From NCBI RefSeq assembly GCF_002028405.1, contig NZ_CP020046.1:372001-436000 (forward strand): a stretch of DNA of 64,000 nucleotides, given 5' to 3'. Made by a program: the position numbers and the translations under genes. Source of the DNA: Thiomonas intermedia (lineage in GTDB: Bacteria > Pseudomonadota > Gammaproteobacteria > Burkholderiales > Burkholderiaceae_C). Below are positions 15,750 to 23,945 of this stretch, piece by piece (the first letter of the stretch is position 1; every line of letters begins with the position of its first letter). The notes under the pieces are model-generated. The model was not told the origin of the DNA, did no database searches, and saw only the letters and a list, made by a program, of their open reading frames with translations.

Positions 15750-16913
15750 TCAGGGAGCGACGAGCGCCGACAACCAAGCTGCGATCGCACAGATGGCGAA
15801 ACCTTCCAGCGCCTCGCGCGTACCGAATGCAGCGCTGGCCAGCGGCCCCAGGAAACTGGCCAATGCGAAGGCGCCGAACAGCAAGCCGAACGCCGTCTCG
15901 GCATGGCCATCCTTGACGACATGTGCGGCCAACGCAGGCAACTTGCCTGCCATGCCGCCGAAGGCCAGGCCCATGAGCAAGGGATACAGGACGAACGCCC
16001 TCGCGTCCAAGCCATGCAGCACAGCCAGCAGAATCGCCGCAGCCAGCGCGTTGGCAGCCAGCACCACCTTGCGGCTGAAGCGTCCGCCCCGGACGTCGGC
16101 CAAGGCGCCGAAGCCCAGGCGCCCCAGGCCGTTGCCGATCGCCATGGCAGCGACCGCAACGAGAGCGAAGCTCGAGCCGAAGCCGAGTTGGCGGGTGAGA
16201 TGCCCAACCGTCGCGAACGACGCCGACCCCAGAGGGGCGGCGATCAACACCAGGCCCAGCGCCCAGCGCATCGAACGATGGCCCAGCATGGTCCGCAATC
16301 CGATACGCGGGGCCATGTGCACGTCCTGTGCCGGAAGGTCCGGCAGGCCGGCCCACGCTAGCCAGCCCAGCGCGGCATACAGGCCGAGCACCAAAGCCAG
16401 CGCCGCGCGCCAGCCAAAGTGACCATCGAGCGACTCGAACAAGGGCGCGCTCACCACCGACGACATGCCGTACAACGCCAGCAGTGCGCCGCCCAGCACA
16501 CCCCGGCGCTGCGGGTACAGGCGCGCGACGATGGCGATGCAGGCCGCCGTGGACAAACCGGCGCCAATCCCCAGAGCCACGATGCTGTAGCCCAGCATGA
16601 ACGGCAGCGAATGCCCGAACGCCAGGCCGACCGCGCCTCCGATCGTGAAGCAGCCCAGCGCCACCGCCAGCATCGCCCGGGGCGACATCCGCCGCAGCCC
16701 ATGGCCGGCCAGGACAACAGCCGGAAGCAACGCGAGAGGCGTCAGCGAGAACGCCAGGTCGAGAGTCGCCCGAGGCCAGCCGCTTTGGGCATGGATGGCG
16801 GGCGCGATGGCGCCCCAGGAATAGATCAGCCCGAAGATGAACTGGAACGGCGCCAGCAGCAGCATGGGTGGCCATCGCCACCCGGTGCTCTCGCAACGGG
16901 CCGACACCATCAT
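15750..16913 (-). CDS. Major facilitator superfamily transporter
   Basis: A 387-residue MFS protein with about 12 hydrophobic segments. The first half includes FGLIYSWGAIAPAI and SIVALGIGAG segments resembling the oxalate/formate antiporter-like (OFA/monocarboxylate) branch. The ATG overlaps the stop of the upstream oxidase gene (ATGA), so the two are translated together. It probably moves the substrate or product of that oxidase; the ligand cannot be read from sequence. Confidence 0.85.
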   Translation of the reverse strand: MMVSARCESTGWRWPPMLLLAPFQFIFGLIYSWGAIAPAIHAQSGWPRATLDLAFSLTPLALLPAVVLAGHGLRRMSPRAMLAVALGCFTIGGAVGLAFGHSLPFMLGYSIVALGIGAGLSTAACIAIVARLYPQRRGVLGGALLALYGMSSVVSAPLFESLDGHFGWRAALALVLGLYAALGWLAWAGLPDLPAQDVHMAPRIGLRTMLGHRSMRWALGLVLIAAPLGSASFATVGHLTRQLGFGSSFALVAVAAMAIGNGLGRLGFGALADVRGGRFSRKVVLAANALAAAILLAVLHGLDARAFVLYPLLMGLAFGGMAGKLPALAAHVVKDGHAETAFGLLFGAFALASFLGPLASAAFGTREALEGFAICAIAAWLSALVAP

Positions 16914-17677
16914 GCCAGTTCCCGGTGGATATCCGAGAACAGCCGCTCGGAAGCCGCCATGCCGCGCACGACCCCCTTCCTCATCCGGTGCAGCGCGTCA
17001 GCGCCCTGCGACAGCTTTCTCCGCAGAAGGCCATCCATCGCAGCGCTGTGTTCGACGTCACAGATGCAATGCAGATCGATGGTCCGCATGTCCAGGCTCT
17101 CGTCGCTGCAGCCCATACCCATGAGGGATCGCTTCCAGAAGGCATACAAGTCGCAGACCCAGCACTCGATGGTTGAGAATGCGGCAAAGCTTTGCAGGTC
17201 ATCGCCGTCGGCGATGATCGCCGCGTGTGCGTCGTAAAAGCGTCTGGAGATGGCTTTCGACGCGCTCTCGATCGTGACAATGCGCTGTCCGATGCCCGTC
17301 GCCCGGTAGGGTTCGATCAGGCGCAGGCTGTGGATGAACTGGCGGTACAGTTCCCCATGCTGCGCCTTCCAGGCGCTCGCCGTCGTCGAACCGAGCCCAA
17401 TCTCATCGACCAGGTTCTCATAGATCACGGACTTCATATCCTCGTCCCGCAACGCCATGAACAAGCGGCAGACGTACTCGGTAAAGTCGTACACGAAGTC
17501 GGCGTACAGCTCGAACATCAGGAAAAGCCTTCCGGGATCGCGCCCGACCGCCTGATTGAGGGGATGCTCCAGGACCAGCGCGGTGCGCAGTTTCAGCAAA
17601 TCATCCAGCCCGGCATCAGGCTGAACGGGAGGCGCAGAAAACACGGAAGCATGGGAATCGGTGAAGATGGCGGACAT
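16910..17677 (-). CDS. Haem-oxygenase-like diiron oxidase (HDO family)
   Basis: A 255-residue all-helical protein of the iron-containing TenA/PqqC-like fold. Candidate metal ligands are E92 (NLVDEIG), H107 (AQHGELY), E171 (STIECW) and H203, D207, H210 in HCICDVEH, which keeps the H-x3-D-x2-H spacing of the CADD/UndA group. The family does oxidative decarboxylation, N-oxidation or PABA formation depending on the member; the substrate here is unknown. The E-to-H gap in the first half is longer than in CADD. GAGAGGG precedes the ATG at 17677. It is coupled to the MFS gene and divergent from the AraC regulator. Confidence 0.75.
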   Translation of the reverse strand: MSAIFTDSHASVFSAPPVQPDAGLDDLLKLRTALVLEHPLNQAVGRDPGRLFLMFELYADFVYDFTEYVCRLFMALRDEDMKSVIYENLVDEIGLGSTTASAWKAQHGELYRQFIHSLRLIEPYRATGIGQRIVTIESASKAISRRFYDAHAAIIADGDDLQSFAAFSTIECWVCDLYAFWKRSLMGMGCSDESLDMRTIDLHCICDVEHSAAMDGLLRRKLSQGADALHRMRKGVVRGMAASERLFSDIHRELA

Positions 17678-17804
17678 GGTTTCCCTCTCGTTTCTTGATG
17701 AAAATTCGACCAATTGGCCCGCAGGCGGGTTACAAGCAGTCTAGGAAGCAGCGGCCGGCGAGCTTGCCGCCACATGAACCGACTCCTTGGAAGGAGGTGA
17801 ACAC
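17678..17804. promoter_or_regulatory. Divergent promoter region between the HDO gene and the AraC gene
   Basis: This 127-bp region holds two adjacent dyads, CCAATTGG (17710-17717) and CCCGC-AG-GCGGG (17718-17729), which may be operators of the AraC-type regulator. A near-perfect ribosome binding site AAGGAGGTGA (17791-17800) lies 7 bp before the GTG start of that gene. The operator role is inferred. Confidence 0.4.
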
Positions 17805-18776
17805 GTGGAAAACCAGACGCATGGGACGTCGGCACACGCTTGGGAGCGGCTGCTGGCAGATCGCTTCGTGCCAGGCCAGGTCGTCCTCGATGACGCCGGT
17901 CCCGGCGGCCGCCTGGAGCAGCATGCGAAGTTCAACAGGATGTGGTTGGCACAGCTATCGGTTCGCCCGCAGTCGATCACCCACGCGGTCCCCGATCTCG
18001 GCACCCTATCGGCCGAGGTACGCGCATCGCTCGTCGCTCACGTCGTCGTCGAAGGCGACGGCTTCATCGAGCAGAACGGCACGCGCCTGCCCTTCGGCGC
18101 CGGGGACATCTCGTTCCGCAACCTCGCCGAACCGTCACGCGTCGTGTTCAAGACGCCCGGCCGTTTCTACGCCATACGGCTGCCGGCAGCGGCCATGCGC
18201 CTCCATCGTGCAGACCACGCGAGGTACCGCCCCCTTGCGCCGCGGATCGCGCGCGGCGCCGATCTGCCAGCTGAGACCGTCCGCCGGGTCCTCTCCGGCA
18301 TGGCCATGGATGGCTCCTGCGGTGCCGCCGATTTCTACTTATCCTTTGCCCTTCCGTGGTTGTTCGCAGCCGCCTATCACGGTGATTCAGCGCCAGCGCC
18401 CGCCATCCGAGCCGGAAATGAACTGCGCTGGCAACAGGCGCTCGACTACGTGGAACAGCATTTGTACGACGCGGACGATCTGTCCGCAGTGGCCTGCGCG
18501 CAAGCGATCGGCGTGTCAGAACGCTACCTGCACCGACTGTTTGCCCAACGAGGTCTGCGCTTCTCCCGGATCGTCCTGGCCAAGCGCCTCGAGGCCGCGC
18601 AAGCGATGCTGCACTGCGAGGCCTACCGTGAGCAGGCCATCGCCTCCATCGCCTATCAATGCGGCTTCAAGGATCCAGCACATTTCAGCAGGCTATACAA
18701 GGAGCGCTACGGCGTCTCGCCGCGGAACTGCCGAACGAGAAGTCAGGATCCTCGGCCGCGTCTTGGGGGTAAATGA
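17805..18776 (+). CDS. AraC-family transcriptional regulator
   Basis: A 323-residue regulator. Residues of about 30-190 form an AraC-binding-like sensor domain (VVVEGDGFIEQNGTRLPFGAGDIS), and residues of about 215-315 the double helix-turn-helix with LSAVACAQAIGVSERYLHRLF and the signature IAYQCGFKDPAHFSRLYKERYGVSP. The GTG start at 17805 follows a consensus Shine-Dalgarno sequence. It faces away from the HDO-MFS pair, the usual position of a local activator. The inducer is unknown. Confidence 0.9.
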   Translation: MENQTHGTSAHAWERLLADRFVPGQVVLDDAGPGGRLEQHAKFNRMWLAQLSVRPQSITHAVPDLGTLSAEVRASLVAHVVVEGDGFIEQNGTRLPFGAGDISFRNLAEPSRVVFKTPGRFYAIRLPAAAMRLHRADHARYRPLAPRIARGADLPAETVRRVLSGMAMDGSCGAADFYLSFALPWLFAAAYHGDSAPAPAIRAGNELRWQQALDYVEQHLYDADDLSAVACAQAIGVSERYLHRLFAQRGLRFSRIVLAKRLEAAQAMLHCEAYREQAIASIAYQCGFKDPAHFSRLYKERYGVSPRNCRTRSQDPRPRLGGK

Positions 18777-19041
18777 GACCGGATCCTTCAGGCTGAAGTG
18801 GTCGCGTAGCAGAGCGCAGTCGGCGCGCTGTGGACACACTACACCGACGGTGGACATCAGACAGCAATCGGCCAGGAGCCGTCATCCGGCGCATTTGCAC
18901 AAGAGAGCGCTTTAGGCTGGGAGCCGACGGTCATACATCACCCGATGAATGACTGCTGCTAGGCAGAGCAGCCAGCAGAGACTTTCGGCTTGCGCCTCTT
19001 CACGTCACGTCATTCGCATGACGTGTCATATAGGTATCACC

Positions 19042-20031
19042 TTAGTCTTCAAATTTCTTCCCAAGATCGCTGAACACCAGAGCCAAATCGTCTCGGTCCA
19101 GAGGCCAGATGTCTTTGACCTGAGCGGGTTTGGCTTGTGCCAGGTAGTAGGCCAATAGCACGACAGGCTGAGTGAAAAAGTGCCTCGTGGTCAATCGCTC
19201 TTTGATCTTGTCAAAGATGAAGCCCTTGGCCTGCAAGAAGTCGCCAATTTCCTTGTACGGGGCTTGGGGTGCCAAGTTAAAGCAGGTGTCGATGACGATC
19301 TGATTGGATAGCTCTTGGCCAGGGGCAACTTTGGTACCGTTCTCATACAGCTTCGCCAGAAACGCCAAGAGCTCGCGGCCGGGTCGAGCGGCCTCATCAA
19401 GGTCCTTGATGGCCTTCTCGAAAAATTCGTCCGTGGCCTCGATGAGGGCCATGCTCTTTGCGACCGTGCGCTTGACCTCGGGCTGTGCAGTCGTCTTGGG
19501 CTTATAGAGCGTGTCGTGCGTCAGCTCGCTGTGTGCGTGTTGCAGCAGGGTGCGAATCTGAACCTCACAAGCGGCTCCCTCGGGGATTTGTGCTCCTTGG
19601 TGGATGAGCCCCGCCTTGGCCCGCAGAACGTAATGCACCGACTGATAGGAGAACTCCAAGGGCTTGTCGAGACGCTCCTTCTCGTAGTCCCGATCCTTGG
19701 AGGCTTCCCAAAAGCCTTGCCCGGCACCCGCTTCAATGACCTCGCACACCTTCTTGATGTCGGTGGTCAGTAGGACGACGAACCGCATGCCTACCTTGTC
19801 CGTGAGGTCTTCATATGGGTTCGCGTACTTCTTGCGATGCAAGGCCTTATCCACCAGGGTGCTATCGGCTTTGAGCCTGGGCTTCACTGGAACCTTGATG
19901 AAATAGTCGAGCGACACCGGAGCGATGCAGGCATGCAGGCCTTCGTGTACTTTCTGACTGATGAAGTCGGACCAAGCCTCATACAGAGGCTTCTCCGCTC
20001 TCCATCTAGCAAGAAGCTCGGCTTCTTTCAT
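19042..20031 (-). CDS. RelA/SpoT-domain protein (nucleotide pyrophosphokinase-like)
   Basis: A 329-residue protein with a RelA/SpoT synthetase-like domain at about residues 35-180. Visible are R52 and K54 in PRLKADS, D78 in DLTDKVGMRF, and E156 in EVQIRTLLQHAHSEL, matching the nucleotide-binding and catalytic motifs of (p)ppGpp synthetases. There is no HD hydrolase and no TGS domain. The C-terminal 150 residues are helical and unrecognised. It overlaps its upstream partner by ATGA. The family includes toxic synthetases that pyrophosphorylate nucleotides or tRNA, so a toxin or phage-defence effector is plausible. Lower GC than the flanking genes suggests separate acquisition. Confidence 0.8.
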   Translation of the reverse strand: MKEAELLARWRAEKPLYEAWSDFISQKVHEGLHACIAPVSLDYFIKVPVKPRLKADSTLVDKALHRKKYANPYEDLTDKVGMRFVVLLTTDIKKVCEVIEAGAGQGFWEASKDRDYEKERLDKPLEFSYQSVHYVLRAKAGLIHQGAQIPEGAACEVQIRTLLQHAHSELTHDTLYKPKTTAQPEVKRTVAKSMALIEATDEFFEKAIKDLDEAARPGRELLAFLAKLYENGTKVAPGQELSNQIVIDTCFNLAPQAPYKEIGDFLQAKGFIFDKIKERLTTRHFFTQPVVLLAYYLAQAKPAQVKDIWPLDRDDLALVFSDLGKKFED

Positions 20032-21125
20032 TCCTGTTCCCGAATGCGGTCCCTGATGGTGATTTGAGTCCACTTGGGCACCTGCCCATGTTCATCGGCA
20101 TCGCCGTCGATGGCTTGGATGCGAACAAGCCCCTCAAATTCCTCAGGAGGGGCCGTCAGGCTGATGTTGTGTCCAAACGTGATCTTGCGCTTTTTGAGGG
20201 CCGGAGCAACCTCGCTCAGATCCTTGTGAATGGCCTGCACAGGGAACTCGTTTTGTTCCATGTAGTGGGTGTAGGCGTCTTTCAGCTCAGGCGTGCCAAG
20301 GTAGGTGTCCGAAAAGACGCCCACCTGAATGGTCGCAATCTGATCGGCTTTCAGGTACGCCGTCAAAGCGTTCAAAAGGTCGCTTCGACGCTCTTCATCA
20401 ATGTTGGCCGACTTGATGAAGGTCTTGGTGAGCGTGTGAAATTCCTTAGTCTGAAATGCACTGTTGGAGGGGAAGACCAGACCCAAAAACGTCGAGTAAA
20501 AATAGTGAGCAGCCCCCAAGCGATTGCCTTTTGTGATCAGGTCATCAAAGAGAAATGCGCGCCAGCCAGCCGTGGGCTGCTGTGGGTCCACTTGCGCAGG
20601 GTCAGCGTGAATGAAGGCCCCGATTTTGTAGAGCTTGGCCTCGGGGGTGAGTATGAGCTCTTTGAGGTACTCCAAAAGAAGCTGACCGTTTTCTTCCTTC
20701 TTGATAAAGCCCGGGTGAGGCTCCGCCTTAATCGCGCACACAAAGGGCCGTGCTGGGTGGCCCGCAGTGCCATCAATCACCACCACGATGCCACCGGGCA
20801 CAACTTTCGTGGTCTGCGAGGCAGCCAGCTTCGCAGTGATGGTTTGTGAGAGTGCAATGAACTGGGCGTTATTTCCCGCCGCGTCAATAATATTTTTGGC
20901 GGCCAGCCAAGCACTTTGAGCCCCCGAATCTTGGATGCTCATTTCCACGCCGTGCGAGGAGCTACCCAAAGCCTCGGTGATGCGCTTTTGCAGGGCATCT
21001 TTGGCCTCGGCATCAAGCTGAATCAGCCCATTCCCATAGTGAGGGTCCACCATGGTCCGATCTTCATTAAGACGGAAGATCTCGTGAATGATGATGCGGC
21101 CAATGGTGAGGTTCTCAAATGCCAT
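20028..21125 (-). CDS. Nucleoid-associated protein, NA37/NdpA (YejK) family
   Basis: A 365-residue protein resembling the 37-kDa nucleoid-associated family: it opens MAFENLTIGRIIIHEIF and contains YGNGLIQLDAEAKDALQKRI and later FVCAIKAEPHPGF. The start at 21125 gives this N-terminus; the frame is open to 21227 but the extra residues look unlike a protein start. The role is DNA or RNA association in known members. Here it is the first gene of a two-gene operon with the RelA/SpoT-domain protein, and it could neutralise, recruit or sense for it. The pair sits as cargo between traF and the AraC module, with visibly lower GC. Confidence 0.75.
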   Translation of the reverse strand: MAFENLTIGRIIIHEIFRLNEDRTMVDPHYGNGLIQLDAEAKDALQKRITEALGSSSHGVEMSIQDSGAQSAWLAAKNIIDAAGNNAQFIALSQTITAKLAASQTTKVVPGGIVVVIDGTAGHPARPFVCAIKAEPHPGFIKKEENGQLLLEYLKELILTPEAKLYKIGAFIHADPAQVDPQQPTAGWRAFLFDDLITKGNRLGAAHYFYSTFLGLVFPSNSAFQTKEFHTLTKTFIKSANIDEERRSDLLNALTAYLKADQIATIQVGVFSDTYLGTPELKDAYTHYMEQNEFPVQAIHKDLSEVAPALKKRKITFGHNISLTAPPEEFEGLVRIQAIDGDADEHGQVPKWTQITIRDRIREQE

Positions 21126-21348
21126 AGCGCGATTGGTTTTTATGCTCCCTTGTGCAACCGAAATTGCACCGCCAAAGCACATCGTACAGGCAAAACTTAC
21201 CTCTGAATCAGGGCGTCGGTTCAGCATGAACGCAGACGCTCGACTGACTGCTATTGGCCGGTGATCGTCACGTCAACCTTGAACTGCGAGCGACGGCAAC
21301 CGCTGCAAAGCGGTAGTTGGTTGGCCAACGCTGGATGACGGCATCGGA

Positions 21349-21942
21349 TCAGGCCCTGCCGCACTCGACCCGCCGAATTTCCGCCCGTGTGACGGCCCCC
21401 CAATACCTGCTGTCGAAGCTCTCTGCGGCCAGCGCCGACTTCGCCCCGCTACCGTACACCCAGTACTGGCCTGCCCCGAGTACGAACACGCGCGCCTGAT
21501 GCGGCAACTGTAGCCTGGGCCAAGTTGCCGACCGGGCAAGTTGGGCACTGTAGGGCAGCGGTCGTCCATTCACCGACTCCCCATTCAGTGAGACGTCGAT
21601 CCGATCGCCAGGCACGCCGACCACCTGCTTGAACATCGGCATGCCGCCTCCCGGGCAGTTTCCCTTCATGTAGAAGGGAAAGCGCGCCGGCGTGACGCCG
21701 GCCGGGGGGCAGAACTCGATAAGCGCGCCGCGCCGGATCACGGTCGATGGGTCTATCGCTGCGAGCCGATAGAACCCGAGGGGTTCGCTTTCCGTCAAGT
21801 TCACGCGCCAGCCGGACCACCAGAGGCCATCGGCTGCGGCCAGTAGGCCGGCAAGGGTGCCGATCGCCAGCAACATCCGTCGGCCCCAGCGCCGGCCCCC
21901 TGGTCGCGGCAGCGTGCGGTTGGCGGCGTGGTCGACGTTCAT
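21349..21942 (-). CDS. traF: Conjugative signal peptidase TraF (family S26)
   Basis: A 197-residue membrane-anchored peptidase. One N-terminal membrane segment (about residues 22-45) is followed by the nucleophile S52 in TESEPLG and the general base K93 in FYMKGNCPGGG; PGD and the closing box RYWGAV are also present. TraF of RP4 matures and circularises the TrbC pilin. The start lies 2 bp after the traG stop, so it is the last gene before the cargo. After it, a hairpin (CAACCGCT/AGCGGTAGTTG, about 21297-21320) lacks a T-run. Confidence 0.92.
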   Translation of the reverse strand: MNVDHAANRTLPRPGGRRWGRRMLLAIGTLAGLLAAADGLWWSGWRVNLTESEPLGFYRLAAIDPSTVIRRGALIEFCPPAGVTPARFPFYMKGNCPGGGMPMFKQVVGVPGDRIDVSLNGESVNGRPLPYSAQLARSATWPRLQLPHQARVFVLGAGQYWVYGSGAKSALAAESFDSRYWGAVTRAEIRRVECGRA

Positions 21943-21943
21943 G

Positions 21944-23878
21944 TCAAGCCCCGCGCCCGTTCGATGAGGAGCAACCAAGCTTGATGCGCTCGGCCAGCGC
22001 CGCATCGGTGTAGTACTTGATCTTCTGGCAGTAAACCGGGGCGTGCCCGGCCACGAATACCAATTCGTCATCCGGCGGCAGCCGCATGCACTCGTCGGCG
22101 GTGAGCAGCGAGCGTTGCACGATCTGCTCGTTGGTGTTGACGTGCTGCAGCACCACCGCCAGCCGGTTGCCGCTGTACTGGCGCTGCGTATGGGTCACGG
22201 TGGCGTGCCCGGCCATCTTCGAGAGCAACTCGGCAGTCTCGACCTTGTTGGGCGCATAGGCCACGCGGATGTGGCAGTTGCTGATGATCGATTCATCCTT
22301 GCCATAGGCCGCATATAGCTGGCTCAGGTCCTGCACGATGAGCAAGGCCTTGAGGCCGTAACCTGCGATGAAGGCCAGCGCTTCCTGGAAGATGTCGAGT
22401 TTTCCCAAGGAGGGAAACTCGTCGAGCAATAGCAACAGGCGATGCGGATAGCGGCTCTTGCCGGCACCACCGGCATCGAAGTCCATGCCTTCGGTGAGGC
22501 GCCGTACCACCTGGTTGATCACCAGGCGCAACAGCGGCTTGAGGCGATCCTTGTCGCTGGGCGGCACCACAAGGTAGAACGCCGTCTTCTCCTTCGCCGG
22601 CTTGCCGTCGACGTCGACGCCGCCCATGAGGCTCTCCAGGGTGAAGTCCGATACGCGGGTGTTGTCGGCGACGATGGGGTCCCGATAGAGTGACAGGAAG
22701 GACAGCGCGGTGGAGAGCACCCCCGAGGCCTCGTTGGGTGCCTTGTTGAGGAAGGACTGACTGGCCTGGGCAACCGCCGCCCATCCGGTGCGTGCGTGCG
22801 CGTCCTGCGTCGCGTCCACGCGCTCGAGAGCCACGTCGCGGATGTAGGTCATCACCGCCTGCGAGCCTTCCGGTGGGTCGGCATCCTCGGCCTGGTTGCG
22901 CGCTGCGTTCTCCTGCGCGATATCGCGGATCGGTCCTCCATCGGAAAGGATGGCCTGCACGGTGTGCAGGCAGCGCAACCGGGCATCCGGCCCGCGGTGG
23001 TCCCAGTACAGCAGCGCGAACAGCACCACGCCGGTCATCAGGTCGAAGCCCGTCTTCGCCCAGTGGTCGTTCAAGCCCTTGCCATCGGGGTCGACGATCA
23101 TGGTGGCGATGTTCTGCACGTCCTTGACCAGATTGCCGTCCATGCGAATCTCCTGCAAGGGGTTGAAGCGCGCGGAGTCCGGCGAGCTCGGGTCGAACTT
23201 GATGGTGCGTTGTCCGAGCACCTTCTGCCGGAACCCACTGGTCAGTGCCCAGTTCTCGCCCTTGATGTCGTGCACCAGAACCGACTGATCCCAGTTCAGC
23301 AGTGTCGGAATGACGATGCCCACGCCCTTTCCCGATCGGGTGGGAGCGAACACCATCATGTGCTCAGGCCCCTTGTGGCGCAGATAGCGCACGACGCCCC
23401 TGTCTTCCCAGGCGCCGAACAGAACGCCGCCCTTGTTCTCGTCGTCGGGCAGGATGCCCGAGGCCTCGACCTCTTGCGCGTCGGCCCAATGCGCCGAGCC
23501 GTGGAGGTCATTGCGCTCGGCGTCGGCCTTGCGTGTGCGTCGGTAGGCGATGGCGACGGGCAAGACCAGGGAAAAAAATCCGCCGACACCCATGATCAGA
23601 TGCGCGCGCTCGAAAACACCCATCACCGCCGTACCGAATTCGATCCGGTTGAACTTCCAAGTCCATACAAGGATGTCGGTCGGGCTGTAGAGCAGCGGCC
23701 TGATCATGGGCCTTCCCAACGCCGGACTGAAGCCCAGCCCCCATGCCGCGTATTCGGTCGCCGCCCAGGTCGACAGCAGCACGATCAGAACAAACAGACC
23801 CAGACCGGTCCAGACGAAGCGAGTGATGTCCTTCTGCGCCTTGGGGATGTGATAGAGGGCGTCGGATGGAGTGCTCAT
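21944..23878 (-). CDS. traG: Type IV coupling protein TraG (VirD4)
   Basis: A 644-residue ATPase that brings the relaxosome to the transfer channel. Two N-terminal membrane segments (about 20-40 and 85-112) are followed by Walker A APTRSGKGVG near residue 180 and Walker B LLLLDEFPSLGKL near residue 480. Other typical motifs are DIKGENW and LNDHWAKTGFDLM. It lies upstream of traF and downstream of the ArdC-type gene, and all four sit on one strand. Intact and of normal length. Confidence 0.95.
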   Translation of the reverse strand: MSTPSDALYHIPKAQKDITRFVWTGLGLFVLIVLLSTWAATEYAAWGLGFSPALGRPMIRPLLYSPTDILVWTWKFNRIEFGTAVMGVFERAHLIMGVGGFFSLVLPVAIAYRRTRKADAERNDLHGSAHWADAQEVEASGILPDDENKGGVLFGAWEDRGVVRYLRHKGPEHMMVFAPTRSGKGVGIVIPTLLNWDQSVLVHDIKGENWALTSGFRQKVLGQRTIKFDPSSPDSARFNPLQEIRMDGNLVKDVQNIATMIVDPDGKGLNDHWAKTGFDLMTGVVLFALLYWDHRGPDARLRCLHTVQAILSDGGPIRDIAQENAARNQAEDADPPEGSQAVMTYIRDVALERVDATQDAHARTGWAAVAQASQSFLNKAPNEASGVLSTALSFLSLYRDPIVADNTRVSDFTLESLMGGVDVDGKPAKEKTAFYLVVPPSDKDRLKPLLRLVINQVVRRLTEGMDFDAGGAGKSRYPHRLLLLLDEFPSLGKLDIFQEALAFIAGYGLKALLIVQDLSQLYAAYGKDESIISNCHIRVAYAPNKVETAELLSKMAGHATVTHTQRQYSGNRLAVVLQHVNTNEQIVQRSLLTADECMRLPPDDELVFVAGHAPVYCQKIKYYTDAALAERIKLGCSSSNGRGA

Positions 23879-23945
23879 GGTCTGCCGCAGGGCTTGTTGG
23901 GCGGCCCCGACGTCACGCGGGCCGAAGGGTCGGCGTCAAAAGGCG

